20,411 nucleotides of DNA from Gnetum montanum (lineage: Eukaryota > Streptophyta > Gnetopsida > Gnetales > Gnetaceae), in assembly GCA_015680685.1 (NCBI GenBank), contig MNCI01034697.1, positions 1,564,516-1,584,926 of the forward strand, in the 5' to 3' direction. Numbering within the stretch: the stretch's first letter is position 1; every line of letters begins with the position of its first letter. This document shows positions 18,040 through 20,411 of the stretch, one piece after another. The notes beneath the pieces are model-generated. The model ran no database searches. It had not been told where the DNA came from and worked only from the letters and a program-made list of their open reading frames with translations. The position numbers were made by a program, and so were the translations under genes.

Positions 18040-18543
18040 CTAGAGTTTCTCCTCTTGTAAGGCCTTGAGTGCCTTGGCATGCATGTAAGTTTGCACTTGT
18101 GCCATAGAGGCAACCCAGAAAGCCTTCTCTTTTTCTTCTACCACCCTTTTATTCTCTGTCAATAGTTTATTAAGTTGCTCAATTCTGAAAGTGTCCAGCT
18201 AGTTCTGAGCAACCTTTGGCCATGTATTCGAAAGGTTTAATACTTCCAGAATGGCTTGAACAGAGAAATCAATAGTCACACCACAATTTTTAACTATGGT
18301 GCCTTCTTCTTTGTTGTGCCAAAATTGGTACATTTCCCCTAAGTACCAGGCACTGCTTTCAGAGAGGGTATCTCCTGCTTCTGCCTATCCAAACCGTACG
18401 GTAGGAGGGTCTTCTTGATGAAAGTTGAATGATTGTTCCTCCTGTTCTGCATGTTGTCTAGTAGGATCATGTCTTCCACCTCTCTGAGATCATGTGATCG
18501 CACCTTGAGCAGGACCTTCCTGTTGTCTGCATTTCGGGGCCAT
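18040..18543 (-). pseudogene. 168-codon non-pol reading frame with three internal stops
   Basis: The frame begins ATGGCCCCG at 18543, directly after a splice-acceptor-like ATTGCAG (18550-18544), and runs to TAG at 18042-18040. It has no frameshift, but TGA (codon 18), TAG (about codon 54) and TAG (about codon 116) interrupt it. The N-terminal third is Gln/Glu/His-rich (MAPKCRQQEGPAQG, RQHAEQEEQSFNFHQED). The middle has YLGEMYQFWHNKEEG and CGVTIDFSVQAILEVLNLS. The C-terminal third is helical and charged (RIEQLNKLLTENKRVVEEKE, then FWVASMAQVQTYMHAKALKA), compatible with a coiled coil. More partly open sequence continues to about 17866. It lies on the same strand as the LTR and upstream of its polypurine tract, where pol would be expected. 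No known family was recognised. It may be a gag-like or captured ORF of a non-autonomous element. Confidence 0.6.
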
Positions 18544-19340
18544 CTGCAATCACACGGGACCAATCGTTAGTAAGGTTGTTACCAAAGTTAGGTTATACCT
18601 TACTGCTTGCCTTAATAGATTTACTTTATTTTCATGTGACATTAATTATTGGAAGAACATGTCCCTGAAAGATTATAATGTTGAGTCCTCTTTGCTTAGG
18701 TGGTTTCCCAATATAATTTTCTGGTATAGCTAAGGGAAGGAAATTGTTTTTGACACATTTTATTCTTAATTTTAGAACTAATTACCCTTAAATATTTCCT
18801 TTGGGTGATGATGAATTTCAAAAAATTTATGCACTATTCGGCATGTACAAAAAATTTATATGCTATTCAGCATGTACCCTCTCCCCCACGACTAAGCTAA
18901 ATACTCTGGGTTCAAATAGGTTCAAACGGAATGAAATTCAGAGTACCAGCGAGCGAGTTATGGATATGAAAGCAAGGGACACGCAATTGCAAGTAGTAGA
19001 GAGAAATTTGAAAAACTTCCCCTGCATTGATTAGCACCGGGGGGTCATGTATATATTGAAGTGAGGGCACTTAGAGAATGTACCGAATGTTTTTTATATG
19101 TTTTTGAAATTAAACATTGTAAACTAAGGCCATCTGAATGATTGGTAAAGGATTCTAGGGTAATTCAACTAGTTAGGAAGGCATGAAAATTATGATGGTG
19201 TCCAATTTATCAATAAGGACCTCAGATGGTAGGGAAAAAGGCTATGTGATGGTAATAAGGGAAAGAAAATCAATTGAAAAATTAAGCTGAGGGTAAGAGA
19301 TTATGTGTTCTAGCTAGAGAATTAATGAAGATTACAACAA
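18544..19340. other. No gene recognised; possible intron of the minus-strand frame
   Basis: Above the ATTGCAG acceptor on the minus strand there is no clear coding continuation or donor that can be fixed. The 77-codon plus frame at 18801-19034 shows an AT-rich duplicated word (AAAAAATTTATGCACTATTC and AAAAAATTTATATGCTATTC, about 18828-18868, about 26 bp apart) and no recognised domain. Confidence 0.4.
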
Positions 19341-19341
19341 A

Positions 19342-19398
19342 ATTACACAAGTGGGTCCTCCCCAAAGTAGGTTTCAACCTATTATGCCCTTGTGTAAT
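19342..19398. repeat. 10-bp inverted repeat with an inner hairpin
   Basis: ATTACACAAG (19342-19351) and CTTGTGTAAT (19389-19398) are perfect complements 37 bases apart. Inside lies TAGGTTTCAACCTA (19368-19381), itself a 6-bp arm hairpin with a 2-base centre. Together they form a two-level stem. It could be a terminator-like hairpin, a small TIR element or part of an LTR. Confidence 0.7.
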
Positions 19399-19399
19399 C

Positions 19400-20120
19400 A
19401 CACTTAAAGTGTCCGTGGGCACTAGAAGGGTTAAATGTAATCTGCACTAACTCCACAAAACACACACATGTAAATATCACCGGAATGAGATGAAAATTCT
19501 ATGCTACACAAGACATGAGCTACAATTACACGAACAGTGAGATGAGACGGAGTAGAGAAAGGGATCGTAGAGATCGGGACATGAGGTATCTAACTCAGGG
19601 TACAATGAATCCTGCGTGTAAAGCATGGTTAATGTGTCATTAACCCATCGTTCCAAGATCAGGACCAAGTCCATCCTTCTAAACAGTGACATCGCATTGT
19701 TTCATCCCATGATGAACAACTATGAGAGTACCATAACAACAAGGCGTACGATCACTTGGCGTTTAGTACAAGGGAGGAGTTATTTTTGTTTTATGGCACT
19801 TCCTTCTCTTTTTTTTTTGTCTCTTTTTCACTTTACTAACTCCAGAGAAGCTGCCAACCTTCAGGCATGGGTGCATGTCTTTCCAGTGGGACTCCCTAGA
19901 ACAACTTTTGATGTTCAAGTGCCCTTTTGATTACTCTTAGTACAACCAAGTTGCATGATAACACCCACAGATGACACCAAGGAGAATCCACAAGTCCCCT
20001 TGATGTCACACCCTAATCATTCCCTCTTGGTCCATCCTTCTTCAGTCTGGGTACAATGAACACAAAATTAATTTTAAGTTTTAGAAATTTCAAGAATATC
20101 ACTGTACCCCAGAACAAACC
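19400..20120. other. No gene recognised; likely leader or LTR of a minus-strand unit
   Basis: If the TATA box near 20137 is used, this region is the transcribed 5' part on the minus strand. The 101-codon plus frame at 19625-19930 and the minus frame at 19504-19692 overlap each other and show no recognised domains. Confidence 0.35.
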
Positions 20121-20130
20121 CTCTTTATTT

Positions 20131-20141
20131 ATAGAGTGGAT
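20131..20141 (-). promoter_or_regulatory. TATAAATAAAG box on the minus strand
   Basis: CTCTATAAATAAAGAGGG on the minus strand is a strong TATA match. It lies about 255 bp below the GGGGGATA purine tract at the window edge. That would suit an LTR U3 or an ordinary promoter. The downstream sequence has no other similarity to the LTR at 17062-17774. Confidence 0.5.
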
Positions 20142-20263
20142 GAGTGGATGAAATGGGCTTATGGTTCCATATAATTGATCACTCATGACTTAATAACATA
20201 AAACACATCTCAACCAACGATCCACATGAGTGTTTCATTCGTAGATGAGATTACTTACAACAA

Positions 20264-20362
20264 ACATGAAAATACAAACACACAAAAAGATAAAACAAAA
20301 AAGTTAAAAGATGAAAAACTAGGAAACAAAAAGTTGCAAAATTAAAGAAAATTAAAAACATT
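20264..20362. repeat. A-rich low-complexity tract
   Basis: A-rich sequence with AAAAAGATAAAAC- and AAAAAGTTAAAAG-like words, similar in character to 841-955 but not an evident copy. Confidence 0.6.
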
Positions 20363-20385
20363 TATTAATCCTGCTTGTTACTGAA

Positions 20386-20403
20386 ATGGGGGATATCCCC
20401 CAT
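20386..20403. repeat. 18-bp perfect palindrome
   Basis: ATGGGGGATATCCCCCAT is identical to its reverse complement. Its minus-strand ATGGGGGATAT resembles the CATGGGGATAT at the polypurine/LTR junction near 17785-17774, so it could mark a second LTR border cut by the window end. Confidence 0.8.
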
Positions 20404-20411
20404 AACTAAAC

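Noticed and set aside
18339-18563. Minus-strand frame of 74 codons and the 92-codon plus frame at 17790-18068.
   Set aside because: Both overlap the 168-codon frame in other phases. That frame has more protein-like composition and starts right after a splice acceptor, so these are taken as shadows.

Overview
The window looks like repeat-dominated nuclear DNA from a seed plant with a large genome. A conifer or another large-genome lineage is possible, but the sequence does not fix the species. Four things support this reading: AT-rich, CpG-poor DNA over about the first 17 kb; long decayed Ty3/gypsy polyproteins; U2-type splice signals; and almost no intact open reading frame. I see no complete functional protein gene, rRNA, tRNA or CRISPR array. 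Nearly all short open frames are chance frames or shadows of decayed genes.

Layout. 1-323 (minus) is a stop-free frame made of a 72-bp (24-residue) tandem repeat. 841-955 is an A-rich tract. 1356-2340 is a decayed minisatellite whose units carry a GACTAY..RTAGTC inverted repeat. 3050-4420 (plus) is the C-terminal half of a Ty3/gypsy polyprotein, from the RNase H tail through integrase. It is followed by a G10 polypurine tract and a possible 3' LTR. 4466-6870 is noncoding repeat-derived DNA. 6873-10345 (minus) is a longer decayed Ty3/gypsy pol of the Tat type: reverse transcriptase, RNase H, a second 'archaeal-type' RNase H, then integrase. 11022-14090 is an array of about 17 palindromic modules spaced about 190 bp apart. 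14551-16940 (plus) is a decayed, apparently spliced gene that I do not recognise.

17062-17774 is a clearly bounded 713-bp LTR on the minus strand. It begins TGATGAG and ends CTCATCA, has TATAAATA and AATAAA signals, and is rich in CpG, so it is much younger than its surroundings. Next to it lie a polypurine tract, the CTCGAGGACGAG end-of-pol signature and a 168-codon non-pol reading frame with three internal stops. Together they suggest a non-autonomous LTR element. The last kilobase holds a second minus-strand TATA box, a 10-bp inverted repeat and an 18-bp perfect palindrome.

The most informative points are these. Both decayed integrases keep the exact D-35-E spacing but have lost catalytic acids through changes that look like G-to-A, mostly in CHG context. 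The two large palindromic arrays are not explained by any coding feature. The young LTR carries four copies of a GCGATAT motif just upstream of its TATA box.
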